This document shows, piece by piece, positions 24,932 to 35,394 of a stretch of DNA of 64,000 nt. The stretch covers positions 99,254,926 through 99,318,925 of the forward strand of contig CM056380.1 of assembly GCA_029718625.1 (NCBI GenBank), written 5' to 3'. Source of the stretch: Synaphobranchus kaupii (taxonomy: Eukaryota > Chordata > Actinopteri > Anguilliformes > Synaphobranchidae). The number at the start of each line of letters is the position of its first letter. Position 1 is the first letter of the stretch. The translations under genes and the position numbers were made by a program. Below the pieces are notes generated by a model. The model had not been told where the DNA came from, made no database searches, and saw nothing but the letters and a program-made list of their open reading frames with translations.

Positions 24932-25908
24932 AGGATAAGTTCGCTATTTTGGACCTTGGACCCTATTTGCGGTCTGTCTTCCATGAACCTGACACATTGA
25001 GTCCATATTTTCGCTGATCAGTCCAGTATTGAGCTAGCTACAGATTTCCTGTAGGCTCTCACTGGGCTACAATAGAAGTCAACGGGGCAATTAGAAATGT
25101 TATGGATAAACAACGATAAATGTGCTTTCATGTACAATAAATGAGACGGGAAGCTCAGGGTGTATTGTTACCGGTCTCAGTATGCTCTCCTGTGAAATGT
25201 ATCTCAATCCGAACATTTTTACGTGCTTGGCATGGCTTGGAAGTAAGCATTTCTCTGTTGCTTGTTTTCGCTGCTCCCGCGGAGTACTATGTGTCGGGGG
25301 TGGGGGAGCGGGAAGGTGTGCCAGCCGTTTACGAAACTATCTATGTGAGCAGTCTGCGTTTGTTTACCTGCAGCAACGTAGGCTACAATTTCCACAAAAA
25401 AACTTGGATGATGGATGACTATAATGATTACGAAGACGAAGAATTTGATTTTGACTTTGACGGTACTGGCTACAGATTTGAGCCAGAATACACGGACACG
25501 GAACTACAAGAGATGGATGATAAGAGAGCAAGAGAAGAGAGAGAGGCTGAAGTTGCGCAGGTAATGTTATCCGAAGTCAGTGCGAGGTAGTGCGATCGGA
25601 GAAATAGTTCTGTTTCAAATGGAACTGTTGTTTCAACGTTCGGTTTGCGTTTGCGAGCCTACATTTCACAGGAGAGCATACTGAGACCGTAAGAATACAC
25701 ACTGAGCTATAAAAGCACATTTATCGTTGTTTTTCCATAACATTTCTAATTGCCCCATTCACTTCTATTGTAGCCCAGTGAGAGCCTACAGGAAATCTGT
25801 AGCTAGCTCAATACTGGACCGATCAGCGAAAATATGGACTCAATGTGTCAGGTTCATGGAAGACAGACCGCAAATAGGGTCCAATGTCCAAAATAGCGAA
25901 CTTATCCT
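24932..25908. mobile_element. TTAA-flanked DNA transposon with ~250-bp TIRs
   Basis: TTAA occurs on both sides (24928-24931 and 25909-25912). Termini AGGATAAGTTCGC and GCGAACTTATCCT begin inverted arms that run to about 25190 and from about 25670 (ACCTGACACATTGAGTCC, CTGTAGGCTCTCACTGGG). A TTAA duplication is typical of piggyBac and Kolobok. Its single-copy middle holds an exon-like ORF (25408-25560). No transposase is seen in its 977 bp. Confidence 0.8.
25408..25560 (+). CDS. Exon-like ORF in TTAA element, P2X7-C-like
   Basis: From ATG at 25408 the frame encodes 51 residues: an acidic start (MMDDYNDYEDEEFDFDFD), then GTGYRFEPEYTDTELQEM and a charged helix-like tail DDKRAREEREAEVAQ. It ends on GCGCAG followed by GTAATG, an acceptable phase-0 splice donor. 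The frame stays open only to 25590. From memory, YRFEPEYT followed by an acidic helix resembles the leader before the Cys-rich P2X7 C-terminal-like domain in many fish repeat-associated proteins; that Cys-rich part is not here. It may be the first exon of the parent transposon's accessory protein or a captured exon. Family assignment is inference. Confidence 0.45.
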
Positions 25909-27552
25909 TTAACTATGCACACAAGCATGTTTCACCAGCTGTAGGCTAAAAACTGTTTAACAGTCTTACTGTCAGCCATCATATTAGCAATCCACCAAGA
26001 TTCAAAGGCAGATGGCTTTTAAAGGGAATGGGATATGACATTTTGATTGGTTTATCGCATGTTACGCCCAAGACACACCTATAATTAATGAAGAGACTAA
26101 GTTCAGCCCATTTGCACCTTGCGCCATACTTAGCGCTCAAATAACATGCCGTATAACTAGCAAAAATGGACTTGGACACACCCTAAATGCACTTGCGCCA
26201 TGCATTTTAGACAAAGATAGAGTCCATTGACTTCACATGAGAAGATGAGGTTGGCACAGATTCACCTGTGTTTCAGTAGTGTTCAAAATAGTTTTGAAAG
26301 ATAACCTTTATGTTTAAACTCTTGCAAAATAGACTCTGACAGACAGCTTCGGCTCAACGGCATCCTTCAGGCACCCCGCCTTATGAGCCTGTTTTGTAAC
26401 AGATGCAGATTTGGCATTTGTCAGGAAGAATGTAATTAGCATCTATCACAAACCCTGCTACCGATAAGAAATCAAAAGTGCTGTGATGCTCCCACGAGTC
26501 TTTGAGGGTGAAATAATAAAAGCAGTGCAGTTTACCGGCTTCATTGACAGTGCCATTTTAAAAGCTCCTTAATTTGCACAAAGACAGATATCCCACTGAG
26601 AAGACAAAGTATACATCTAGCATGCTTTAGGCGTTCATGGTAAATACCGCAGGACACTTCTGAGTTTGCTCATGTCACGCTCCGTCAGGGTAATGAAAGG
26701 CTTTTGACTTTAATGTGGTTTTCAGTGATTAAACAATTCTTTGGCAGAGTCATTATCTGGGGAACAGGGAGCCATTTGAAGGAGGGATATGCACACTCAT
26801 TCAGAGACCTCCTCCAGTGAGGACATTGAGAATTCCAACAAGACTTACATGAACAAGCTTATCCAAGAAACATTCTAAAATGCAAGCACAGCAGCACATT
26901 CAGGTGCAGGCTGAAGTGCTTAGAAAACAGATAAATTAACAACAATTCTGAACCTAAGCACTGGATCACTGACCAGATTTGCATGAGGAGTTTGCGGCTT
27001 CTTGACTAATTGGACAGAGCTATGCTGTAGGCTTACAGTACAAGAGACTGAACTTAAGAGCTACAAGAGGTTCTAAACCCACCTTGTTAAAAATGACAGC
27101 TGCAAATTACACACTTTTGTAATGACCTTGAAACTTGATCCATATCTTTGTGTTTGTGAAGAAAAAAAGCCTTAATTATGAGTTGAGCTTAATTATGAGT
27201 TGCATCTGTGGGAATACTTTCATATTTCACACTGCATTTTCTGCACTGTGCATTTTCATTTTTACTTATTAAACAGCTAGTAGGAGACAACTTGTATATT
27301 TCAAAAACCTATATCAAGCATGATGATGCTTCCTTCCGTTTCCATTATTTGCATAGCCACATTTAAAAACAAGCAATTAGCATTCTTCAGTGTTATGCCA
27401 TGGTTCATAGCCTCAACTCTCACGTCAACTGTATTATATTTTTATTATTGCAGTGCAATTTAAAAATATAGCTGCAAGCAGCAATTACAAGGTTCCAAGC
27501 ACACCTCGCAAGCAAAAGAGAAGACATTATGGAACACAGACAAGATAGACAG

Positions 27553-28860
27553 CAGGGCCGGATGTAGCCAGAGGCAGGGGGGGCACTGCTCCCCCCCAGA
27601 AGCCTCTCCTGCACCACCCACCCCCCCCCCCCCCCCCCCCCCCCCCCAGCGCCCTGCCCCTTCTCCTCAAAACGACAGAAATATTACGAACTGTAGTAAT
27701 TTTTACTTACCGACTTTCAGAGCCAAACGCAAACCTGACGCAAGAAACGTTAAGAACATAATAGACATATGTAATGTGACTGCCGTAGGCTATTATATAC
27801 CCGTCCCTTAGTTCAACAAACAAATCAGGTTCACGATTACTCACTTTTTTCCATTTATAAAATAGCCCACAAGCATATCAAACTTATGCGGAGAATGTAT
27901 TGCAAACACTATTCATTAAATTATCTGTGGTAATTTGCCTTGGCAGTAGTAGCCTACGCTATTGTCTTTTTTTTCTGATTTGCAAAGATTACTGGGAAAT
28001 ATGCCTTGGGTAAAGAAAGGTAGCTCATCAAGATTTTAAATGCTCCTCCTCTCTGGATTGAATTTAGCTAACATTAGCTAGCTAACAATATGCAGAATTG
28101 TTAGAAAGCGGAAGAGGACGTGGCCAATTTTTATTGCAAAATCCATTCCACTCGCGGGAACGCAGGGAGAAGGTGCGGATTAAAACTGTTGGAGGAATTT
28201 AGCACTTCGCTTACGAGTAGCCTTGCTACCAAATCGCCTGTAACCTATTGCTGGCCCTGTCTTCTCATGGGAAAGTCGCTGAGATGGACTGTGCAGGATT
28301 TTGGAAACATAGGCTTAAGGAACATAAAATCCAGACGAAAAGGTAAGCAGATGCATAGATGCACTTAAACGTTTGATTGGAACTTCAGCATTTCTAGGCA
28401 TGCAAGAGCTGGCATTCAGGGGCACAATGAAATGGAGAATTGTGATATTTTTTGATGTGTCAAGACGGGTGGGATGCACAGTGTTTGTTTGTGTTTGTGG
28501 AGACTAGTTGTTACGGTTCAACTTCACTGAAGAGCTGATCATTGCTCAAACTATTAACGTTAGCGGCAGCAGGATTTAAATCATGGGTGGGTCAAGTTAA
28601 TTAAGATTGAGGCTGTGTCCGAATCAGAGACTTATCTACTGCATCATTTGTCCTGTGTAACGTTACTAGCATAGCCTATTAAAACCCGTAAATAAGTATA
28701 TCATCCGGTGATCTTAAGTAGGCTACACTACATTTAAAGAACATTTCGCCTACTTCACAACTTTCTCATCCGACTTAATTTCAACAGGTCAGAAATATTC
28801 ACGTAGCCTAAGCCTATGCTAACATTTTTTGCTATTAGAATTTCTTTCTAAGTCAAATTT
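27553..28860 (+). mobile_element. hAT-related element, right end not found
   Basis: Starts CAGGGCCGGATGTAGCC, a common hAT-like fish terminus, followed by C-rich sequence with 27 consecutive C (27621-27647). It carries a zinc-finger-like exon at 28120-28342. No CCGGCCCTG partner end is seen before the LINE at 28923, so the element is truncated or interrupted. The right limit given here is approximate. Confidence 0.5.
28120..28342 (+). pseudogene. Exon remnant, TTF-type zinc finger of hAT transposase
   Basis: The open frame gives SPVTYCWPCLLMGKSLRWTV, then QDFGNIGLRNIKSRRKG, ending at a good donor (AAAAG followed by GTAAGC at 28343). CWPCLL followed by W-x(4)-F-x-N is the pattern of the TTF-type finger preceding the RNase-H-like core in ZMYM1-like hAT transposases. 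Upstream it reads KLLEEFSTSLTSS. The catalytic core is absent from the neighbourhood. An old transposon exon, not a host gene, in my judgement. Confidence 0.5.
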
Positions 28861-28922
28861 TTATCAACTTTTATGGGTGATTTTAGCAAAAATCTCTCTC
28901 TCTTGCGTATGGCGTGCACAGC

Positions 28923-30068
28923 CTACAGTTCTAGGTCAAGGGTAGACATCCAGGCCAGGGCAGCATCAGTTACTGTGTGTATGGCTGTGATGCCACCAGG
29001 GAAAAGCCTCAGTGAACAGTCATTCGCGATGTGTGGGATGGTCTGGTCTGGATATCCGCAGTCGCAAGCAGGGCTCTCTCTCATCCCCCGCCTATGCATA
29101 TGATGGGCTATTCTTGCATGGAGGGTGCAGATTCTGTTCAGGGTTAGCCATTGCTTGCGAGGGAGGTCAAATCTGGGTGGTTTCACTATAGGGTCTGTGA
29201 TGACCTCTCCGTTGTTGGTGTTGGCATCTGCCCAGGCTCTGTGCCATTCAGTCTTGGAGTCAAAGTCTTCCAGGGATTTGACTGAAAACCAGAAGGGTTT
29301 GCAGGACTTCAGGTGCATGTTGGGCAGGTTGTACAAGTCATCATGGATGGGAAGGTCAGGGTTAGCCTCTATAGTGCACAAGTCCTTCGGCATCCTCTCC
29401 CTTCTGCATATGCTGGGAGAGGCGATATGAGAGAGGACAGGGAGCCACTGCAAAGGTGTTGACTTAAGCGTCCCTGTGATGACCCACATTGCAGAGTTGT
29501 GTCAACTCGTTTGGTGTGGCAGCTATTAGCCCAAGCTGTTGAGCAGAACTCGGCTGTTGAGTAGACTAGGGATAAGCTTGCGGTACGAAGGGTATGTGCA
29601 TTGGATCCCCAGCTGTTGCCTGCAAGTTTCCTGATGATGTTGATCCTTGCTTTCAGTTTATCAGCCACCCTCTTCAGGTGTTCACGATAGTTGAGTGTGC
29701 GATCTAGGGTGACTCCAAGGTACTTGGGGAATTCCTCATTCTTCAGCGGCTGGCCACAAAAGGACACTCGGAGCTTTGCATTGGCGAGCCGATTGCTGAG
29801 GTGGAAGGCAGTGACAGTTGTCTTAGATGGGTTGGGGTGAAATCGCCAGAAGGTGGAGTACTCCTCCATCCCCTTCAAGTCTTGGATTAGCGCTCTGCTG
29901 ATATCCTCAAGGGCAGCTCCATGGTAGGCAAGGGCAAGGTCATCTGCATATGCAAACTTCCTGGACAAGGTAGTTGGCATGTCACTCACATAGATATTGA
30001 AGAGTATGGGAGCTAGGACAGAGCCCTGAGGGAGACCATCATTCAGCTCAATGTAAGTAGCAATGCCA
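28923..30068 (-). pseudogene. Jockey/I-like LINE ORF2 3' part (RT + C-term)
   Basis: Reading on the minus strand from about 30068: ELNDGLPQGSVLAPILFN, then IYVSDMP, then FAYADDLALAY with the catalytic Tyr-Ala-Asp-Asp, then PKYLGVTLDRTLNYREHL, the conserved post-catalytic block. A frameshift near 29490-29500 moves the frame. The second part reads MWVITGTLKSTPLQWLPVL and ends with a Cys/His motif, CDCGYPDQTIPHIANDC, before a stop at 28923. The endonuclease and the N-terminal half of RT are missing (5' truncation), as is usual for LINEs. GLPQGSVLAP with this C-terminal motif points to the Jockey/I group. Same strand as fhit. Confidence 0.85.
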
Positions 30069-31731
30069 TATTAATTTTTATTTTTATTTTTTAATGATCT
30101 ACTGTATGCCCAGTTTTGAATATATCATTATACATTTTGTATATTTTCTAATGAACGTTTTCAAAATTTAAAAAATCATGTTGGTCTTTATCTGCAACCT
30201 ACAGTTTAGGAGTACAATGCTGTGGGATCAGAGTCGGTTTTTGCTCTAATCAGAGTGGGTGAACTTCAGAATAAGTGGTAGGTAGTACTAGGTACCAGTG
30301 TACAAAAGATTGGTCTCACTTCAGCAAACATGTTCTGGAAATTGCAGCTCTGTCCTGAGGCGGTAAATCAGGATGGCGGACATGGGTGGTACCAATGGGA
30401 AAGTTATAGATCTGGAACGCCTGAATGTGTGTATGAAGGTAGGCATCAGCTGGACTTGTGGTATGAAAGTTATAGAACAAAATATATGCATTATAGCACC
30501 ACCATCATGCCCAATATGTGTGTGATACATTCCTTGAGTAGTGGGGGTCATAGCAGCCCACCCGTCGAATAAGCTTACTCTAGGATTTACAGTTTCAGAG
30601 CTGCATATACTTTTATTGGAAAGAAAGAAAGAACAATAGGGGCCTGGAACCCTAATGAATATGTGGACATTGGGAACTGAGTAAATAAAATACAGAGCAA
30701 AGAAATAATAAAAAAGAATTCTATGAATGTTCTGAGTTGTAAATTTGAACAAAATTTGTTTTTTTTTGGGGATATTTTTCCTTCAAACTATTATTTGAGG
30801 CCCAATTATTTAGCTTATTGTACATCCCCCAAAAAATGAATGCTGAATTGTGGAAACTTTCATTTATGAAGCAGTAAATCCGCTCATTGTTTTGCTAGGT
30901 TTGGGCAAAATTGTGAAATCTGCAAAATCATAGAATATGTGAAGATTGATGTACTGTTTGCTGGAATTCTGTTTTATGCATAACATGTTCCTTGTTTTGG
31001 TCATGTGTCTATGAGCACTTTCCAGTACTTAAAGGCCTAAGGATACTCTGTGTAGTCAGATTCTTTATACAGTACTTGGACTGCAAAAAATAAAGAATTG
31101 GTCTTGCTAGTTAAAACCCTTTTTGTAAGATAAATTGTAATGAAACAGCTAAAATTACAGTAACTGCTGTAAAAGGAAAATTGCAGGACAACTGGCTACA
31201 TTTTCAGCTCAATTGAGGTTAGTTAGCTACACTATCTTGATAGTTTGTTAAAATTATGTGAAGCTCGCTGTCATTTTATTGGATAGGCCAACTGTACGCT
31301 ATGATATTCTATCATGGAAACCTGAATTTTATCATTGTTACACAGTGTACTTTGGTCTTTGGTTAAGTTTTATATCTGACATCTGCATGTTCTGAGAATG
31401 GTACAACATCACAACTTAAATATTCCATTAGTTTTCCTAGTTCAAAAGAAAAGTATTGTATGCTAACAAAAATGAGGAGTGTTTGAATTTATGATGCCTC
31501 TGACCACTTAGCCCCCCCCCCCAACCCCAACCCATCCAGAATAATGCCACTCAAGCTGTCGTCGCCTAAAAGATAAAGACAGAGCATTTAAAAACTGTCC
31601 CAGAATGTAAATAATTAATATGTTCCAAGAGTTTGGGACCTGCAAATGAAATACAATTATTATTTAATATGATATAACTGTCACAGACGTTTCATAATAT
31701 ATTCAAAAGAAGTGCATTATTAAGTGCTCAC

Positions 31732-31761
31732 CTTCACAGTCTGTCCAGCTTCGGGGCCATC
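31732..31761 (-). CDS. fhit: fhit 30-nt microexon
   Basis: Encodes exactly DGPEAGQTVK, the ten residues that precede the HIT motif in vertebrate FHIT (human residues 84-93). The acceptor is TTTTGCTCACCAG and the donor is AAG followed by GTGAGCAC; both junctions are phase 0, so it joins the exon at 35249-35394 to that at 11717-11785 without a shift. It includes the Gln equivalent to human Gln90 next to the active site. The exon is far too short for ORF-based detection and was found by expecting the missing residues. Confidence 0.95.
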
Positions 31762-32044
31762 CTGGTGAGCAAAACCAGATAATTAGATACCGTTGGGAAT
31801 TCAGGAATATTCCGTTAATAATTCAGTATAATTTAAATTTCAGATGAATCACAGTCCTTCCACATTTTCCCTGAATCTTAACTTTTTGGAGGGGCAGGGG
31901 GCAGGGCCGGGGGCTTTGGGGAGATTAATTTAATTCCACGTCTGAGTGCAAGCATTCACATGTGAAGAAATGTGATGGGTAAGAAATTGGGGTATTAAAA
32001 GTACATGCTCACAAACCAAAATAATTGTATGATTATAATTTAAT

Positions 32045-32105
32045 GAAAAATAGATTTGCTGCAACACTGTTGCAAGATAGCCGTGTTGCAGCAAATCTAT
32101 TTTTC
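32045..32105. repeat. Perfect 23-bp-stem hairpin
   Basis: Arms 32045-32067 and 32083-32105 are exact reverse complements (core TAGATTTGCTGCAACAC), with a 15-nt loop. The size is similar to a short pre-miRNA, but perfect pairing with no bulge and an A5/T5 base is also typical of a small MITE remnant. It lies about 285 bp upstream of the microexon in the fhit transcript. Confidence 0.85.
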
Positions 32106-32337
32106 TTTATATTGAGCTCTCTGGCTTTATTTGTTAGCACCTGCATACCCACTTTTCAGGTGTGCCAACACTGTCTTCTCTAATGATTATAATTTAAACT
32201 AGAAAACAACAGCATAACAGCAATTAGAATTATCCTTGGATAATACTGTGTTTGTGTGAATACCTTGATTTAAATAATATACAAAAAGTATAGCTTAGCA
32301 CCAAAGTAATAAAAAGGTAATTCAGTCTGAATACTGA

Positions 32338-32949
32338 AAGAAGACTTGGACATAGAGCCAACAATATAAACTATGATTATATTTATAATTATAAATATGA
32401 TGTCCAGACAGGTGACAAATTAAAGGAAAAACCCCTACAGTGAGGGGGTCCGGTGGCTCTGTTATGCTATGCATTTTCCTGGCATGGTTTGGGTCCACTT
32501 GTCCCCTTAGAGGTAAGGGTCACTGCTTACAAGTTATTCTGAGTGATCGCCTTTATCCTATGGTGAAACATTTCTATCCTGATGGGAGTGGTCTCTTCCA
32601 GGAAGACAATGCCCCCATCCACAGGGCATGAGGGGTCACTGAATGGTTTGATGAGTATGAAAATGACTTGAATCATATGCTATGGCCTTCGCAGTCACCA
32701 GATCTCAACCCAATTGAACACCTATGGGAGATTTTGGACCAACGTATTAGACAGCGCTCTCCACCAACATCATCAAAACACCAAATGAGGGAATATCTTT
32801 TGGAGGAATGGTGTTCCACCCCTACAGAGCCACCGGACCCCCTCACCTGTAGGGGTTTTTCCTTTAATTTGTCACCTGTCTGGACATCATATTTATAATT
32901 ATAAATATAATCATAGTTTATATTGTTGGCTCTATGTCCAAGTCTTCTT
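32338..32949. mobile_element. Tc1/mariner deletion derivative, ~124-bp arms
   Basis: Arms 32338-32461 and 32825-32949 are inverted and differ only by one G insertion. They include a transposon-type terminus CAGGTGACAAATTAAAGG and about 65 bp of AT-rich sequence outside it. Between them lies about 360 bp of transposase sequence. A separate isolated copy of the same terminal motif, TAATTTGTCACCTGTCTGTA, sits just outside at 32961-32980. Confidence 0.85.
32440..32898 (+). pseudogene. Tc1-like transposase C-terminal fragment
   Basis: One frame with a single in-frame TGA at 32629-32631. Before it: ILSDRLYPMVKHFYPDG and FQEDNAPIHRA, holding the second catalytic Asp. After it: [18 protein letters not shown] and [15 protein letters not shown], holding the third acidic residue. 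The TGA stands where the family usually has Arg (CGA), so a CpG decay is likely. The N-terminal DNA-binding domain, the first Asp and the extreme C-terminus are missing, the latter replaced by the right arm. Inactive. Confidence 0.85.
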
Positions 32950-35248
32950 AATTGACTTCTTAATTTGTCACCTGTCTGTACGTATGTACTGTATATATGT
33001 ATATAATATGCATTATTATATCCAAGATTTACATGCAAACACGGAACAAAACAATAGGCCATTTAAACAATGAAGATTCTTCAAATGCATAAATGTGACA
33101 AAACAGGATACTTTCTTAGCCAGTGGAAAAGAAAAGATATTCTGCCTAAACTAACACTTCTTCATAGAGCATACTCTGTACTCTGGCTATCAGGCACATA
33201 GCAAGACCAACAGTCTGCTGCAGGGCATTTTATTTTCTTACTTTCAGTGGCACATAGTAGAGAAAGCTCAACGTGCATATACCCCAGTTGAGCAGGCAAG
33301 CTTTTCTTACTGTATTATGGCTTTGGGCAGTTATCTAAAGAAGTCAAGTTCAACCAAAAGTCATATATAAAAATAAAATTATACAAAAATGCAGATGAGT
33401 CTTTTTTCAGAGTAAATGTGTTACATTACTGCATGGAGGCCTGCGCTACTATAATGAGGATGTCATTTGGGAGTTATCACATAGGCGTTATGCAATATAT
33501 CAGCACATTTCCAAGGGTAGGCTAAGGTCTGCGGTACTGTAAGTCACTCGAGCACTGTTCCTTTATTAATCCAGCAGGTGGTGTTCTTCTGTTAAATGTC
33601 AATAGGACAGGCCTTGGCTGATTATCATATTCAAAGCTTATAAACATGTGAAATGTTAAACCAGCATTCGCCCTCCAAACAGTCCTGAAACTTGAAAATG
33701 ATCAACACAAAATGCTACAGTAAATACACTTAATTGTGGTATACATGAGTAACTTCATGATCCAAAAAAGGTCTGAATAAATAGTCATACAAAGGATAAA
33801 TAATTATCACTGAGAACATGTCTTGAAAACACACGTTCAAAAATAAAGAAACAATGCATGCTCGAATGCATACATACATGAACACACATATTTTCTTTAC
33901 GGGTAAAGCTATGAAAATGAATTTAATTATTTTATTTTTTTAAAGTTACATTTCTGACGTGGTGAACAAATACATGGTTTCTATTGTGCATAGTATTCAT
34001 AACACCCCTTTCTACATTTGTATTAATATTAATATTGCAATTCTAAAGATAGAAATGAACAATAGCCATATTTTAAATGGCATTTTTCTGAACGGGTCAT
34101 TCATCTACTGTATATTTTCGTATTTTTGTCACAATAAAACTAATTACCTACCACTATCAGTGCACAATCCAGCACTATTGTTATAACATTAAAATAATGG
34201 CATCAGAATAATAACTGAATTACTTCAGAAGGATTCCACCAATAATTAATAAAACTTTCAAAATGCATAAATTCTCCATTTTAAAGCAGCCCGTACTATA
34301 CATTAGGCTTGTTCATATGAAAGGGTGTGTGGTAATGTCGGAGATGTGACAAAAAAGGATGTCAGACGTGAGAAGTAATAATTTATTAAGTTATAGCTGC
34401 ATAGGTAAATTACTAGCTAGCTTCCACAAGACTACATTGTAAGCAACAAAACCTAAAAAAATAAAAAATAAATGAATCATTTACTTTGATATCAAGGTGA
34501 ATGGGTCTGTGCAAGACTATATAGTTAGTCCGGCACGTACATTTGACAGTTCACCAAATATAGAGATTCAAATAGCTAGCTATACTACACTCAAAGCTGT
34601 CGGGATGTGGTTGTTCCAGTCTTGTTGCTTATGACTGTAGTAAACCAAAATATCTCCATGCACAGTAATCAGCTGATCTTTGATGGGTAGTTACTGACAT
34701 AATTTTATGAAGGGAATTGGGATTAAGTTGTTATGCTAAAAAAAACTTCTTCTTTTTTTTTTTATTCCAAAACAAAATTGGACACACTTCAACTTTTCCT
34801 TTTCATAAAAACATGGCTACTGTAACTGTGATCATTTCTGTATTTTATCAATTCCTCAAACAAAATAACAGAATAAACTGAAAGAAAAACACAGGACAAG
34901 GTCCACAGGACATCCCCCCGCCCACAGCCACCCACTATGCAATCAGCATATCAGCAGGATCTTTCTACCTGAACTACTTAATAATACCCTTGTACATACC
35001 CTTGTACATAACATCAGACTTCAGATTAAGGTTCACTTCCAGCATAACACCTTCATATCACTTCACTTTCAAATTCACTGACAAATTAATTTATGGCTTG
35101 CCATTATTTCTAGCATGTTCCACTCCTGATTCTTGGGAAAAAAAAGATATAGCACATACACATTATATAACACATTTTGTGAAATAGAAGATCTATGGCA
35201 CGATCTTGACCTGCATGCCCCACCCTCTAGTTGCTGTACAACGTATAC

Positions 35249-35394
35249 CTGGATAGCGATGGTCAAGGATGATCCCTGGAAGTGTTTCTCCACAGCGTCT
35301 GCCACTCTTTGTGTTGTCTTGAATAAGTCGGCTACCTCCTCTGGATGCAGGTCACAGAAGCGTTCGACAACACGGAGAGGACACACCAGCACAT
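35249..35394 (-). CDS. fhit: fhit coding exon, central part of HIT fold
   Basis: 146-nt exon: two bases completing a split codon (His35 in human), then 48 codons beginning [15 protein letters not shown], containing [15 protein letters not shown], and ending GSSLTIAIQ. It aligns through its length with human FHIT residues 36-83, including Gln83 that contacts the nucleotide. The acceptor is CCTCTTTCAG and the donor is CAG followed by GTATAC; 5' phase 1, 3' phase 0. Differences from human include Val for Pro43 and Cys for His48. Longer ORFs through this region only read into intron. Confidence 0.96.

Larger units (their letters stand above)
21379..26225. mobile_element. GGGCCC-TIR DNA transposon carrying nested insertions
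   Basis: The left end GGGCCCTATCTTACACC and right end reading ACAAAGATAGAGTCC form inverted termini, flanked by ATT on each side (21376-21378 and 26226-26228). The right end matches the fragment at 1021-1345. The original element seems to have been only a few hundred bases: most of the 4.8 kb is later insertions at 21515-24601, 24637-24927 and 24932-25908. Element sequence resumes between and after them (GCAAGTGAACTGGGCGGG near 24609; TATGCACACAAGC near 25914). Superfamily not assigned. Confidence 0.65.
11786..31731 (-). other. fhit: fhit intron between microexon and HIT exon
   Basis: 19.9-kb intron bounded by GTGAGC at its 5' end (minus strand) and a pyrimidine-rich CAG at its 3' end. Stretches where I recognise no gene or element: 11786-12869, 12927-15681, 15891-18164, 19894-21375, 26229-27552 and 30069-31731. 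Many short ORFs there have no recognisable protein features. Confidence 0.9.
31762..35248 (-). other. fhit: fhit intron between 146-nt exon and microexon
   Basis: 3.5-kb intron with GTATAC at its 5' end (minus strand) and CAG at its 3' end. It holds a hairpin (32045-32105) and a Tc1 derivative (32338-32949). Nothing recognisable in 32981-35248 apart from AT-rich runs. Confidence 0.9.
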
